Positions 28,748-38,120 of a stretch of 64,000 nucleotides of DNA are shown here, piece after piece. A program made the position numbers and the translations under genes. The DNA is taken from the NCBI RefSeq assembly GCF_028858725.1, contig NC_084762.1, positions 9,309,374 to 9,373,373 of the forward strand. The letters are read 5' to 3'. Every line of letters starts with the position of its first letter. Position 1 is the stretch's first letter. The notes below the pieces were generated by a model. It made no database searches and was not told the origin of the DNA. It was given only the letters and a program-made list of their open reading frames with translations. The DNA comes from Colius striatus (lineage: Eukaryota; Chordata; Aves; Coliiformes; Coliidae).

Positions 28748-30193
28748 TTGGGACACTATTTCTGTGTCTCAAGGAACACGTTCTGTTTGATGCTGTCCCT
28801 GAAAATTTAATCAGAGCCATGTCACAAAGAAACAGAAACCATTATGATTCTTCCAAACGACTGAAAGAACAGATGACCTCTGAAGTACACGGAAAATGAG
28901 AGCAAAACCATGTAACCTTCTCAATGAAAGGATTTACCAAAGATACCTTAGAGCAAGACGGATAATAAAAGTCAACATAAATTAGACATCACACACATTG
29001 CTCCTGGGATTAAAGAGGATAAAATTACTTTGAAAATATTTGCACAGAGAGCTTTTCTTGTGCAACACAAAGCTTCAGGAAGTTCTCTTTCCATGACTCG
29101 GATTCCATGTTTAAACATCACACTGTTAAGGTTATTGCAAACTAAGCAGAGTTCACAATTAATTCACCTCTTTGCTTGCTTGCTTCTCATTCACTGAAGA
29201 GGAAAGGAGGCAGTTCTAGTCATAGAAAAGGAAATATAATTTAGTCTTACGAGTCTCAAAATTGTTATTAGGCAGAACACTAACTCAAATTGCTCTACAT
29301 GAGCAGGCAGGCAAGCAGCAACATTTTAGATCAGAAAACCTAGTGCTAAAACCTAAGGCCAGAGAAAAGTCCTGAAGAAGTTTCACAAAGACAAGTTTAT
29401 TTCTTATAGAAATAAACTGAAGAATTGTTACAAACATAACAATAACCACATCCCCATTTTACTTTCTGGGTTTTATTCAACAAAACTGTATCTGACTAAT
29501 TAATAAAAGCTTAGTCAAAACGAAGAGCTGGTGCACTGCAGTAACATTCCCACTGTCTCCATTCCACAAGGCCACTACTAACTAGGCCACCGATGTGGCA
29601 AAGCACGCACACCCAAAATGAACTGAGGCAATGGACCGCGGCGGCAGCGCAGCGCTACCGACGGGCTTTCGAGGCCTCATTTCACGATGATTCCAAACTC
29701 TGCACAGAAATGCAGAGGCTCATCGCTCATCTGAACCGCAACAAACGCAGCTCCTCGGCGGGGCGTTCCGCAGCCGCCCGGCTCAGCTTTGGGCCGAGGC
29801 TCCTCGCTACTGTATGAAATACGGCAGGGAGCGGAGTGGTGGCGTTGTCAGAAAGCAGAGCTGGAGGGTGAAAAAACCAGACACGGCAGATAGACACAAC
29901 GAGAGGGGCATAACCTGTCCTACAGTGGCGGTCAAGGCAGAGCAAGCGATGGCGCAGGTGAAGGGGACACCAAGACCTGCCCGGTGGAAGAGGCGGGGGA
30001 GGGTGTCAACTGCCCTCAAGGAGCGGCCAAGGGAACAGCCGAGAAAGTGAAGCGACGGTGGTCGGGGACGAGCGAAGCCCATACCGGTGGGAGGAGGCTC
30101 CCGTCACCGGGCAGGGGCTTTCCTCTCCCGGGGGAGGCGGTCCCGACGTCGGCCCCGACTACCCCCCACCCCTCCCCAGCCATGCTGGCTCAC

Positions 30194-30438
30194 CAGAAGA
30201 GCAGGTTGGCGCAGACGAAGCCGCCCAAGCTGTGGAGGGGCCGCTCCCAGCTCAGCGCCGCCGCGATGCAGCAGCCCACTGCCAGCCCCGTCTCCCCCAG
30301 CAGCGCCACGGCCGCCTCTCGTGACACCTCCGCCGGTTCCACAGCCCCGACCGCCGCTGCGTCCCGCTCCTCCGGGACCTCCGGCTGCTCCCCGCCCGCC
30401 TCTGCCTCGCGGGGCTGCGCGGGCACCGCGCTCGCCAT
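30194..30438 (-). CDS. RETREG1: RETREG1 (FAM134B) first coding exon, rest of gene outside window
   Basis: RETREG1 is an ER-membrane reticulon-homology protein that bends ER sheets and recruits LC3/GABARAP for ER-phagy. ATG at 30436-30438 (context GAGCC-ATG-G, G at -3 and +4) opens MASAVPAQPREAEAGGEQPE and runs 81 codons plus two bases to the donor GTGAGC (30188-30193). The acidic, Ala/Glu-rich N-terminus ends in ALSWERPLHSLGGFVCANLL-FW, matching the LSWKRPLRSL.GF.AANLLFW start of the reticulon-homology hairpin. The split Trp codon (TG|G) also matches the vertebrate exon 1/2 junction. The later membrane hairpins and the C-terminal LIR are outside the window. The N-terminus is about a dozen residues shorter than the human one. 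Identity is supported by its position next to MYO10 on the same strand. Confidence 0.92.
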
Positions 30439-30597
30439 GGCTCGGTGGCGGCCGCGGAGCTGCCGCTCGGCGGGGCGGGGCGGGGCGGAGCTGGGCCGGG
30501 CCGAGCCGGGCCAGGCCGGGATGGCGGGAGGCGGGGCGGGGGCGAGGCCCGGCCGGGCAGCGCTGCCGTTACCCCCCCACCCCACCAGCGCCCACGG

Positions 30598-30605
30598 TGA
30601 CGTCA
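30598..30605. promoter_or_regulatory. Palindromic CRE (TGACGTCA)
   Basis: A perfect 8-bp cAMP-response/ATF-CREB palindrome sits within the CpG island, 160 bp upstream of the RETREG1 ATG. CREB/ATF factors bind this motif; function here is inferred. Confidence 0.6.
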
Positions 30606-30710
30606 CCGCGAGGCGCGCAACCCCCCCCTCCGCTCTGAGGGCAGGTGTCACGAGGCGCTGCGCCTGCGCGTGACAGGTGCCGGGGGCGGGGCCTCGGGGG
30701 GCGGGGCGAG

Positions 30711-30720
30711 GTCACGTGCG
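30711..30720. promoter_or_regulatory. CLEAR-like E-box (GTCACGTGCG)
   Basis: GTCACGTG plus CG matches 8 of 10 bases of the CLEAR motif GTCACGTGAC bound by TFEB/TFE3/MITF (also USF). It lies about 275 bp upstream of the RETREG1 ATG. MiT/TFE factors are known to induce RETREG1 (FAM134B) transcription, so the site is a reasonable candidate; binding is not shown here. Confidence 0.5.
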
Positions 30721-30751
30721 GGGCCGCGTGCCGCCGCCCGGGCGCGCGCCC

Positions 30752-30802
30752 CCTCAGGCCCTGCGTCCCCTCAGGCCCTGCGTCCCCTCAGGCCCTGGCT
30801 CC
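30752..30802. repeat. 17-bp unit repeated three times, TFAP2-like motif in each
   Basis: CCTCAGGCCCTGCGTCC occurs at 30752-30768 and 30769-30785 exactly, and at 30786-30802 with the CGT replaced by GCT. Each copy, with its preceding C, forms CCCTCAGGC, an AP-2-type core. It lies at the outer edge of the RETREG1 CpG island. Confidence 0.85.
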
Positions 30803-32007
30803 CATCCCGCCTCCTGCCCCGCCCGTACGGACCCGGGGTTAAACAGGAGATAGGGTTCCTGGCTGCCTTCCACTTCAGGTATGTGGAGGGCAGGTGTTCA
30901 CCCAGGTCGCAGAAGTGACCAGGGGAAAAGCGTGGAGGGTTTTGTTTCCCAGCAGGGAAAGCTGAACGACATTTGCTTACTTGATTTGGAACCTGGTGTA
31001 GGATGAAACCCACCAGAAGATGTTACTGCTCAGATTCCCCCTTCATCTCATTGTGTATATCCCACGTCTCCAAATCCTAAACAAAAAAATAAGAACTAAG
31101 TTGTTGTCACAGTGCTGGGAACTTCTCCTGAGAACAAACACCTGAGGAGTTCGATGGCTTCCATCTGCATCTTCAGTATCCAAGAAATGCACCTGAAAAA
31201 TCTACACCATGTTGCTCTGCCATCTTTGCTACTAAATATCTGGCTTTCAGATATTTTTTTTTTCAGATTTTTTTTTCTGGAATCCAAGAATGTGGGTCCC
31301 AGTGTAAGCTGCGTGACATTAAATAATTTTTATTGCAAGAGTAAAGTAACCAAAACATGTACTCTGAGGTACATGAACAGTAGGATAATGGCAATATAAT
31401 CCTATGGCCCTATGGATTACAACCGTGGCAGGTTTTAGGAAATCTTCCCTTAACAATATTCCACTGCTTTTTTAAACATTTCAGGATGCGTGTGGACTAC
31501 AGATATGGGAACTATTTCAGATGTTTACTTCAGTGTGAGAAGAAGAGAGGGATGATTAATTCCCAGCCACTCAAAATTTAGATGTCTTTTTTTCAGAAAA
31601 ATGGTAGTAAGTATGTTTTCTGGCTTTGATCTTTCTCTGTTTGGTGTTTTGCCTGCCAGGGTTTAAAGGTTTGTGTGCAGTTTCTGCTGGGAAAACCAGG
31701 ACTAGCACTCTGTGTGGTTGCGTGTGTGAGCTGTAATGCACAGCATTAGGTGCAGGTTAGGGACTGCTGTCAGGGACTACCATGTAAATGATGGGTGAAA
31801 ACTGAGGAGAAAGCTTTCTAAATGCTTACATCAAAGGAGCATTCTAATGCTTATGAAGTATGTCTGAAAAATCTGATGTCAGCATAGGGTAACATTGTTG
31901 AATTCAATTGAGGATTCCAGCTCCAAATAGTGTGATTTTTCTTCCCCCTCCCATTTTTTTAAAAAAGAAGCCACCGTGTTTTACATTTGCTTCATTTCTT
32001 CACACAA

Positions 32008-32435
32008 TCATAGAATAAGTTAGTTTGGAAGGAATGTCTGGAAAACATTTGATCTGACCTTTCTTCCCATATACGCACTCAGAGCACCTTTGTGTTTGGC
32101 TATGACATGTTGTTTTGTGTCGTGCCCAGATTTGTTCTGAATGTCTCTGAGGACTGGAAATTCTACAGCACTCTCTGGGCAACCCATTCCAACATCTGTC
32201 CCTGTTCATTGTGAAGAATATTTCCTTATTATCTATTAAAAATTTCCTATTTTCCAAGTTTTTCCCATTTCCTCTAATTTCTTTGGTCTGTACCTCATAG
32301 GGGAGGACTCTGGCCATATCTGCTCCATAACCACACATCAGGTACATAGCAAATAGATCCCTGTTAACCTTCTGACCTCCACAATGAGTGAACCCAGCTA
32401 TCCCAGCCTCTTCTGCATTATGAACTCTATAAACT
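32008..32435 (-). mobile_element. CR1 LINE 3' fragment, old
   Basis: TCATAGAATAAGTTAGTTTG at the left, with GGGCAACCCATTCCAACATC, CCCATTTCCTCTAATTTCTT and TGAACCCAGCTATCCCAGCC in the reversed CR1 order. The minus-strand translation retains RGNGKNLENRKFLIDNKEIF and WNGLPREC, which match the ORF2 C-terminus motifs RGNG.KLE and WNRLP. Right boundary approximate. Confidence 0.8.
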
Positions 32436-33868
32436 TAGTGTCATATGTGACATGCATACTGTGCACCTTTCATTAAACTTACTTCTGCCTGAAGCTCCAT
32501 GTGTGCTTTTGTGGACATTCTCCTGGGTCTCTTCATTAAACTCTCATTTCTTCTATAGTTACTATTCAAATGCAGAATAATTTCCCAATTAATAATTAGC
32601 AGTTTTATCCTTTGAAACATCCAAGAGATCTCTATTGTAGAGCATTGTTGAAACTATATGCCAAACTGATTATTTTATTTAACTGTAATAGATCATAATC
32701 TTAAACCATGGAGCAGGAACATGTTAAGCGTTGTGCTCTGTTATGCAAAATGTAATTAGGACTGGGACAAATCTGAGTATTTTACATACAAGTTTGAATA
32801 TCAGATTAAAATGTCAGCAATAGTCCTATTCTACTCTCATTTTCTAACATGTGCTTTGGAAACAGCATTTGGGGCCTCATACAACTAAGTAACTAATCAT
32901 AGTTAGAGGAAATGGCATAGAAATGCAAAGGCATAATTACCATCTAGTCTGAGGGAACATCCACTGCCTGCCAGAAACACTTTAATACTGAGGCTGTCCT
33001 CTACTGTTTCTCTCAGACATCAGCCTTTCTGCTTGCTGTGGTCTTTTTAGCTTCTTGAAGTAACCATAGGATAGCAGAATGAACACAGGTTTTTTTTGTG
33101 TGTGTCAGATACAACCATAATTTGTCCCAAATTGTTATTTACAGAAAGAATTTGAAAGTTTTGATTTGGTATTGTGTTGTTTTTTCTTGTTTCCTTATTT
33201 TTACTTATGTGTTCATAATTTGTGTTTTCCTTCCTTTATCTAAAAAGGAAAGACAATTTCTGAGAGAACATGATTTAAAAAATAAAACCCCCAATACCTT
33301 GTGATCAGCAGGATGATGCTGTTTAGAATACTTGGACTGCCTTTTCTGGCTTTTTAGTTATACCAATCTGGAAAACAGAGCACTGGCTGAGAGTGTCAGC
33401 TTCCACTGTCCTGCTGTGTGAGAAGGGGAAGATTGCTTGTGTCTTTCTGGTACATTAATACTCCATGTATCTTCCTGACCAGCTCTTTGTCTCCTCTTCT
33501 TGTTTGAATTCTTTACAGATGGAGATGACCTCATGTATGTGCAGTGCCAAACCTAAGCAGGGTGTAATTTCAAACAGATTTACCAGGTACTTTCCCAATG
33601 TAACTAAAGAAAAAACATAAGAACTCGGAATTTACAAATCAAAACTGTGGCTGACTTATAAAACAAATCTTAAGAAAGGTCTGTGCTTGCAAGAACTTGT
33701 AAGTGACTTTAAAATGAAATCCTGTGTTGCCTGAGGTTATAAGACTGCTTAGCATGATCATGCTTGATTATGGAAGACCATATTAGTTGGTAGGAAAAAA
33801 TTAAAACTTGGTGCTTTTCACACCAGGTCTGCAAAGACAGGGATACATTTAGGGAAAAAAATAAATCA

Positions 33869-34165
33869 ATGAGCATAGTCCAGGTGGGTTTTGAATGTCT
33901 CCAGAGAAGGAGACTCCACAACCCACCTGGGCAGCCTGCTCCAGCACTCCATCACCCTCACAGTGAAGAAATTCTTCCTTGCATTCCTTTGGAATCTCTT
34001 ATGTTCCAGCTTATACCCATTGCCCCTTGTCCTATCACTGGACATCACTGAGAACAGCCTGACTCCATCCTCCTCACACCCACTCTTTACATATTTGTAA
34101 ACATTAATGAGATCACCCCTCAGTCTCCTCCAAGCTAAAGAGCCCCAGCTCCCTCAGCCTTTCAC
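33869..34165 (-). mobile_element. CR1 LINE body segment, inverted relative to its 3' tip
   Basis: A reversed CR1 body: GTCCAGGTGGGTTTTGAATG, TGGGCAGCCTGCTCCAGCAC, CTCATGTTCCAGCTT-like TATGTTCCAGCTTATACCCA, GTCCTATCACTGGACATCAC and GATCACCCCTCAGTCTCCTC. The expected 3' tip is missing at the left. A tip in the opposite orientation abuts the right side (34166-34205). Confidence 0.88.
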
Positions 34166-34205
34166 ATCATAAAGGAGATCTTGAGATTCTGTGTGATTCT
34201 GTGAC
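34166..34205 (+). mobile_element. CR1 3' tip abutting inverted body
   Basis: CTTGAGATTCTGTGTGATTC then TGTGACA is a plus-oriented CR1 terminal octamer run, directly joined to the reverse-oriented body at 33869-34165. Confidence 0.75.
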
Positions 34206-34796
34206 AGCATGCTAAGCAAAATGAGACTGAAATATTTGTTGGGCAGCTGGAATCCAATTGGCCTTGTAAGCTAAAACTACCAGGTGCTTCAAGATGAAAA
34301 ATTTAACAAGCATGGAAAATTTATATGACTGTTGATGTTATTTCTTATCCAGAAATGTATTTTGGGTTTCTTTTTCCTCGTTGCTGGGTTATGCTGCTTC
34401 TTAATGCCTACGAACTCATAGCTTTAAGAGCAGAATCCAACAACAAAGTAACATGGAAGAATTGTGCTTGTGTTTTAGTTTTTCTGTAATACAGATAATG
34501 ATCAGTCTGCTCTGATACCCCTGCATCAGAAATTCCATTTTGTGTGGTTGATGTGTGTGAGAAAAACATTAAATGTTCTGTTCTCAAATGCAGTGTTCTT
34601 TTGTGAGTCCAAGTTTAAGTTTTGATTTGTTAGTGTGGCATTAGATGGATAATAAAGAGATCAAGTTTAAATTAGAAAGGATGATAATTCTGATGTAATT
34701 GTTTAGGATGTGAGGCAATGGAATTTGCAAAAGAAAATGTCTGTTGACAGGCTCAACAGCTATGGTCAAAGCCAGTTAAGAAACCACTTAAAGCTG

Positions 34797-35240
34797 AATC
34801 CTGGAATGGTGGGGTTTGGAAGGGACCTCTAGAGCTCATCCAGTCCAACCCCCTGCTAAAGCAGGTTCCCCTTGATCAGGAGGCACAGAAATGCATCCAG
34901 GTGGGTTTGGAAACTTCCAGAGAAGAGACTCCACACACTCTCAGGGCAGCCTGTGCCAAGGCTCCCTCACCTCAACAGCAAAGAAATTTCTCCTTATGTT
35001 CAAGTGGCACTTTGTGTGTTCCAGCTTGTACCCTCTAGTTTTGTCACTGCGTGCTGCAGAAGACTGGTCCCATCCTCTCGACACCCGCCCATTAGGTATT
35101 TTTAAGCATTAATAAGATTCTCAGCTTTCTCTTCTCCAGGCTAAACAGCCCCAACTCTCACAGCCTTTCCTTGTGAGAGATGCTCCAGTCCCCTGATCAT
35201 CTCTGTAGCCCTCCACTGGACTCTCTGCTTTTAGCCCAGG
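34797..35240 (-). mobile_element. CR1 LINE 3' fragment
   Basis: AATCCTGGAATGGTGGGGTT, GGAAGGGACCTCTAGAGCTC, CCCCTGCTAAAGCAGGTTCC, CTCAGGGCAGCCTGTGCCAA and CAGGCTAAACAGCCCCAACT in reversed order. About 440 bp, 5' truncated, with remnants of the ORF2 end on the minus strand. Confidence 0.9.
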
Positions 35241-36884
35241 AACAGTATTGTACAGTAATTCACTTCTTTGGATCGCTGCTGCCCTCTTGTGTTTGCTTCC
35301 CATGACTGCTGTAGCATGCGTAGTTTTTGGTGTGTTAATACCAAGGGTCTTGTGTCTGTTGTATAAGATAATGTCAGTGGATTCCTTCAAGATTAAAATT
35401 ATGAGATGTTTACTTTGTGATGTGAGTTTGACTGGCAAGAATAACTCAGTAGTTTGAAATAAATAGTGGTAGATAGACCAGAAGTCCCATTAACCAATTG
35501 CAAATTCCCATCCTCACAATCTCCCCCACCTTGCATGCTCACCTTGTGTACCTGTGTTGTGTATGAAAGTACATCTGTTTCACAACACAGCTGGTAGCTG
35601 TGTTCCTGTATCTGGCAGAGTGAAATGCAGTGGGTTTCCAGGGCTGGCCACCATACAGAATTAGTTACATTCATGACAGTGGTGTCATTATTTGCCTACT
35701 ACCCTTTTGTATTTACTTCACAAAGCTGTAGAAGGTCTGTAGTGTCTGTGCTATGAGAAGTAAGCCTGTCAGCATTGAAGAAGCTGCCAGCGTTCTGCCC
35801 AAACTGCTGTAGAATGGACTTATGCCAGCATGGCTTGTAGTGCTGCAGCACATCTGTGTGAAGTGCTTGTACAGGTGCAAACCTGTGGGTACCAGTTATA
35901 GCTGTATGCCTCAGAAATGTGGGGCTTGAAACTTAGGTTTCTGGGAAAAAGCTTTTTGGGTGAAGAAATTTTGAGTAGCCCTGCAGTGCGAGATGGGTTG
36001 TGCAGCAGGAGTGGAGCTCTATTCTGTCAGGAAATGATGGCTTGCTTTGAGTGATTCTTTCTAAACAACTTGCATATGCAAAAACCCAGAAATGTTTCAG
36101 TCTCAGATAGTATGTGTGTGTAGCTATACATACTGGAATTACAATTCTCTCATTTTTCTTGCCTTCCTTAATTTCAGTTCACCTTGCTGGGAAGGTGGGG
36201 ACATAAAAGGAGTTGTGTTAATTAGCAAGCCCTTAGGGACTAAGGGATAGTGCCACAGATGGAGTCACTAAAAGCAGCTGCCAGTTGGAGGGGGGTGAAG
36301 GGTTTCTCACAGCAAGCCCTGTAGTCCCTAGAGGCTCTGTACTCTTGTAAGGGCAGCACATGCTGCACTGCCATGCTGTGGCTGGCTACTGAAAACAAGC
36401 CAGCTTACTAGCAGCTGTACTTGCACCAGCCCCGAGGAGTGGAATTGCTCAACAGTCCTTCCCCTTTGTCCTGATGCTGTCACTGACACAGAGCACAGCA
36501 CTGAGGAGACCTGCCCCATTACAACACAAAGCACATGAACCTTTCCAAGCAACAGCCTATGTGTGCGTATACATATGTATAGCCTACGCTGTGTTCCAGG
36601 CTTGGCTCCTGAGAAGACACATGAAATTAGGGTCTTGTTCCGAGTCCAACTCAGTATGAAGTGGAAACAGAGCACATCACATGTTTTTTCTTTATTGCTG
36701 GACTTTTTTTTTCTCTCTTTTCAGTAAGCAGGCATGATTCCTTAAAGGCTGAGGTTTTTAATAACAGTAAGGTTTTTCAGGTTTCTTTTTTTTTTGCTGT
36801 GGACAAAAAGATACCTTTGATCAAAGTTTTGCCTTATATTACAGTATTTCTGTACAAAAATAAAAGTCCAAAATCAGCTTATTA

Positions 36885-38009
36885 TTAGCTGATATTCCCC
36901 AATTTATTTACAGGGTACTGTTCAAAACCTTCATCAGGCAACCAGGTAAAATAGACAACTCTATATCAAAGCAGTTGCACTGCACAACTTTGTGTTCTCT
37001 AGTCAACTCTGAAGGGCTGTGACCTTTGGCAGTCAGTCTGGGTTGGACAGTCCAGCTAGAATTACGAGTGATGTCTTTTAAAAGGAAAAGAAAATATTGA
37101 AAACTTAAGCTGGCATTATGGAGTATTGAACTGGTAATTGTATTTCCATATGAGGGTAGTCTATAAATATTCTCAGCTACATCTCTCTTTATAATACAGC
37201 AGATACAGGATGCAGACTTCTGCTACTTATATGGTAATACATATTTGCCATAGGAAAATCAAGGTATGAAAAATTTTGGGATTTACTTGTTAATAAAACT
37301 GCTGATAACCATACAATTGTCACAACTATAACTCTGAACTATTCAAATGTACAGAAAGACTGTTTACACCATTGCACATACTTTTTTTCCCTTTGCTTCA
37401 AAAGACTTGTGAAATAACAGAATAAAATTAGTCAAATTTTCCTGACAGCTCAAGTAACCATGCACAAGGTGCACATCCATGGAAGCAAGGGGAAACAAAA
37501 CGTTGGCGTCCGTCGGGAAGGCTGCCAGCAGCTCTCCAAAAAAATATACCTTGCTCTTCTTCCCTCCCTCTTCCCACCTGTACACAGGCCAGCAGGTTAG
37601 TGTAGAATGGATGAACAGAACTTTGTTTTCAGTGTTCCGAATGGACAAAAAAATAGCCTTTTGACTTTTATCAGCAATTTTAGGTCAATGCAAGTTGGGT
37701 TTAATGTTGTAAGGCACTTATTACTGCTTGTATTGCAGTGGATCAAGTCTTAAGGCATTTGTTACATCAACTGAAGATAATGATGCTTTGGAAAGTTTTG
37801 AACGAGCCAGCAGTTCTAGTATGTGACTGTTTCAGCTGATTTTCCCTTCCCCACCCTGTGGTCTTTCTAAAACAATGCTTGAGGGTATTTTTCCGTGGAA
37901 ACTCTGGTTCTTGGTTATCTTGTCAACAGACGTGATCAGTATCATCAGGTCGTTTGGAGGCCAAGCAGAGATATGTTCTATTTAGAGCACGGTAGAACTG
38001 GTTTTGTTT
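36885..38009 (-). other. MYO10: MYO10 3' untranslated region (probable)
   Basis: The stretch runs downstream of the MYO10 stop on the minus strand and is AT-rich with no recognised repeat. I searched it by eye for AATAAA on the minus strand. The first and only canonical copy is at 36903-36908, so the proximal end of the mRNA is placed at about 36875-36893. A variant GATAAA at 37668-37673 could give a shorter form. The exact cleavage site is inferred. Confidence 0.6.
36903..36908 (-). terminator. Candidate MYO10 polyadenylation signal AATAAA
   Basis: TTTATT on the plus strand reads AATAAA on the minus strand, 1.1 kb downstream of the MYO10 stop. It is followed 10-30 nt downstream by a 7-bp inverted repeat (ATCAGCT ... 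AGCTGAT, 36873-36893). Confidence 0.55.
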
Positions 38010-38120
38010 TCACCTGGAGCTGCCCTGGCTTCCATGACTACTCACGGACCGAGAGGTGCTGTAGCGCTTTTTCACAATCATACTGATGTAAGCTTTCATC
38101 AGCTTCGCAATGTCAACCAC
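38010..38120 (-). CDS. MYO10: MYO10 terminal coding exon with stop
   Basis: The exon starts at the CAG acceptor (38121-38123) and encodes [20 protein letters not shown] followed by [16 protein letters not shown] and TGA (38010-38012). The first part is the last FERM helix. The Ser/Arg-rich tail looks about three residues longer (HGS/QGS repeat) than the human C-terminus as I recall it. The 3' UTR continues to lower coordinates. Confidence 0.96.
   Translation of the reverse strand: MVDIAKLMKAYISMIVKKRYSTSRSVSSHGSQGSSR

Larger units (their letters stand above)
1..30193 (-). other. RETREG1: RETREG1 intron 1 (partial) and embedded repeats
   Basis: The stretch downstream of RETREG1 exon 1 is AT-rich noncoding DNA. 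I looked for the next RETREG1 exons (expected to continue [18 protein letters not shown] hairpin sequence) and saw none, so the intron exceeds 30 kb. It contains the CR1 copies, solo LTR and tandem duplication listed separately. Outside those (for example 1-3000, 5300-6860, 7240-10960, 12020-14430, 14590-20280, 20670-25000, 25600-26870, 27150-28050 and 28750-29580) I see nothing recognisable beyond short homopolymer runs. Confidence 0.75.
29960..30840. promoter_or_regulatory. RETREG1: CpG-island promoter of RETREG1
   Basis: The region is strongly GC-rich with dense CpG against AT-rich flanks, spanning RETREG1 exon 1 and the sequence upstream of it. It has several GC boxes (GGGGCGG-type) at about 30470-30488, 30530-30541, 30683-30692 and 30699-30708, and no clear TATA or CCAAT box. 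CpG enrichment trails left to about 29590. The transcription start is not determined; 30480-30620 is my inference. Confidence 0.85.
30841..36884. other. Intergenic spacer between MYO10 3' end and RETREG1 promoter
   Basis: About 6 kb of AT-rich sequence with no supported gene. It holds three CR1 loci (32008-32435, 33869-34205, 34797-35240) and short poly-T tracts such as 31252-31275. The rest shows nothing recognisable. Confidence 0.7.

Noticed and set aside
29593..29817. 74-codon plus-strand frame at the CpG-island shore
   Set aside because: It lies in a CpG-rich shore with open antisense frames. No homology or splice pattern supports it.
30190..30651. In-frame extension of RETREG1 upstream of the chosen ATG (about 71 extra codons)
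   Set aside because: The frame stays open only because the region is GC-rich. Its upstream limit uses GTG, not ATG, and it overlaps a palindromic CRE and GC boxes. The ATG at 30436-30438 is the first and has good context.
29984..30918. Several long plus-strand frames across the CpG island (up to about 229 codons)
   Set aside because: They are Ala/Arg/Pro-rich, overlap each other in all frames and lie antisense to RETREG1 exon 1. This is typical of GC-rich DNA with few stop codons, and no homology was recognised.
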